NCBI RefSeq assembly: GCF_041227145.1
Contig: NZ_JBGFSP010000003.1
Location: 248,001-312,000, forward strand
From: Bacteroides sp. AN502(2024)
Lineage (GTDB): Bacteria; Bacteroidota; Bacteroidia; Bacteroidales; Bacteroidaceae
Direction: 5' to 3'
Length of the DNA: 64,000 nucleotides
Of this stretch, positions 62,805 through 64,000 are shown piece after piece. Made by a program: the position numbers and the translations under genes. How positions within the stretch are numbered: the stretch's first letter is position 1; every line of letters begins with the position of its first letter. The notes under the pieces were generated by a model. The model saw only the letters and a program-made list of their open reading frames with translations. It ran no database searches and had not been told where the DNA came from.

Positions 62805-64000
62805 ATGAAAAAATTATTCAAAATAATATTAGGAGCAACAGTAGGAAGTACACTACTACTCAGTTCCTGCAATTTTCTGGATGTAGACCCATACTTCGAA
62901 GCGACTTTCAAAAAAGACTCCATCTTTCACAGCAAGAAAAATGCTGAAGGTTATCTCTGGAACACTCCGAAAGGTTTTCCCGACGCAGGAGCCATCTGGG
63001 GAAATTCCTGGAATCCGGGGGAATCTGCTTCGGACGAAATAACACTTAAATATCAGACAAATGAATTTTGGGGACTGCAATTCTCCGTAGGTACCATCAA
63101 CAGCAGAAATCTGCCTATCCAAAACCAATGGTACAACATGTATGTTATTGTAGCAAGATGTAACAAAATGCTTAAAGAAGTCTACAATGTGCCTGATATG
63201 AACGAAATGGACAAAAGACGCTATATCGGATATGTTCACTTCATGCGTGGGTACGCTTATTATCATCTTTTGATGAACTGGGGACCGTTGATTATCGTGG
63301 GCGATGAAGAACTGAGCACCTCCGAACCTGCCGAATATTATAATCGCGAACGGGCTACCTATGATGAGTCTGTAGATTATATATGCAATGAATTCCGCCT
63401 GGCAACTCGAGGTATCTATTCGGCGGATGAACAAAGCGTCAACTATTATCAACGTCCGACCAAAGGAGCAGCCATGGCACTCATCGCCCGTTTGCGTCTC
63501 TTTCAGGCTTCACCGCTTTTCAATGGCGGAGCTGCAGCCCGTAAATGTTTCGGGACCTGGAAACGTAAAAGCGACGGAGCCTACTATGTCAATCAAGAGT
63601 ACGATCCTATACGCTGGGCCGTTGCAGCAGCTGCCGCCAAACAGCTTACCCAAATGGGATATGAGCTACATACAGTGGAAGCTGATGCCCAGAATCCATA
63701 TCCTTTAGCCTCCAATGTTCCTACTGCGAACTTCCCTGACGGAGCAGGCAATATCGATCCTTATCACTCCTACTCCGATATGTTCACAGGAGAAGGTATC
63801 ATACAGACTAATAAAGAATTCATTTGGGCGATGGAATCCGGTAACGTCACTAATTATACTCAGCACTCATTCCCTGTTAAGTTTGGCGGATGGGGTTCAA
63901 TGTCTGTGCCGCAGAGGGTAATCGATTGCTATCTGATGGCAGATGGGCGGACTATTCATAATTCATCGACAGAATATCCATATGAGCCGGACTTTAGCAA
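62805..64000 (+). CDS. SusD/RagB family lipoprotein (3' end outside window)
   Basis: The frame starts with ATG at 62805 and is open to the last base. Lipobox LLLSSC (Cys22) is followed by NFLDVDPYFEATFKKDSIF; the SusD core is visible in YNMYVIVARCNKMLKEVYN, YIGYVHFMRGYAYYHLLMNWGPL and RPTKGAAMALIARLRLFQAS. It is the substrate-binding lid of the SusC encoded 18 bases upstream. About 400 residues are present; the C-terminal part is missing because of the window edge. Confidence 0.93.
   Translation, partial: MKKLFKIILGATVGSTLLLSSCNFLDVDPYFEATFKKDSIFHSKKNAEGYLWNTPKGFPDAGAIWGNSWNPGESASDEITLKYQTNEFWGLQFSVGTINSRNLPIQNQWYNMYVIVARCNKMLKEVYNVPDMNEMDKRRYIGYVHFMRGYAYYHLLMNWGPLIIVGDEELSTSEPAEYYNRERATYDESVDYICNEFRLATRGIYSADEQSVNYYQRPTKGAAMALIARLRLFQASPLFNGGAAARKCFGTWKRKSDGAYYVNQEYDPIRWAVAAAAAKQLTQMGYELHTVEADAQNPYPLASNVPTANFPDGAGNIDPYHSYSDMFTGEGIIQTNKEFIWAMESGNVTNYTQHSFPVKFGGWGSMSVPQRVIDCYLMADGRTIHNSSTEYPYEPDFS

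Overview
The window is a stretch of a Bacteroides chromosome, probably from the B. thetaiotaomicron/ovatus neighbourhood. The evidence is two SusC/SusD loci, a fimbrillin/FISUMP lipoprotein, a ChuR-like anaerobic sulfatase maturase, S46 dipeptidyl peptidases, lipobox leaders of the Bacteroides type, and promoters with a TAnnTTTG -7 box and, in the best cases, a TTTG-like -33 box. No rRNA, tRNA or CRISPR array was seen.

From 1 to about 30.6 kb the content is mostly housekeeping: the end of a YgiQ-type radical SAM protein, mfd, a polyprenol-phosphate mannosyltransferase overlapping dihydroorotase, a free-standing MetH reactivation domain, an ECF sigma factor with a membrane partner, sbcDC, an acyltransferase, anSME, a tandem pair of S46 peptidases whose S1 residues predict DPP7-like and DPP11-like specificity, two thioredoxins, a nitroreductase, and a perR-reverse rubrerythrin operon with a perfect operator palindrome at its promoter. 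These are followed by nadE and a hisGDCB operon. The his operon has a readable attenuator: a 15-codon leader peptide with five consecutive His codons, then a terminator just upstream of hisG. One copy of an IS4-type element sits between perR and nadE.

From 30.7 to 46.5 kb is accessory surface biology on the minus strand: a fimbrillin-FISUMP lipoprotein, a DUF2490 protein, a decayed PD-(D/E)XK gene, and a Sus-like locus made of ECF sigma, FecR anti-sigma, SusC with an STN domain (split by a frameshift), SusD, an FN3/PKD/beta-propeller lipoprotein, a metallo-beta-lactamase-fold lipoprotein, a periplasmic glycerophosphodiester phosphodiesterase and a GlpT-like transporter. There is no glycoside hydrolase. 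The gene content points to capture and cleavage of a glycerophosphodiester-type substrate and uptake of the sugar- or glycerol-phosphate released.

From 46.6 to 51.3 kb come dsbD, a Dabb protein, udk and an MltF-like lytic transglycosylase, ending in a strong terminator. From 51.3 to 57.7 kb is a pile of insertion sequences: IS1182-like, ISAon1/ISL3-like, a second IS4 copy and a frameshifted ISAs1-like element. From 58.2 kb to the end is a second Sus-like operon (IPT/NHL lipoprotein, SusC, SusD truncated by the window end).

The most interesting signal is upstream of this second Sus operon. A 22-bp inverted repeat with 21 of 22 matches (54595-54616 and 57811-57832) brackets 3.2 kb. Subtracting the two insertion sequences and their target duplications leaves about 233 bp, the size of a typical Bacteroides invertible promoter. 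That remnant carries a good promoter facing away from the Sus operon. I read it as a phase-variable promoter in the OFF orientation that has been colonised by two IS elements.
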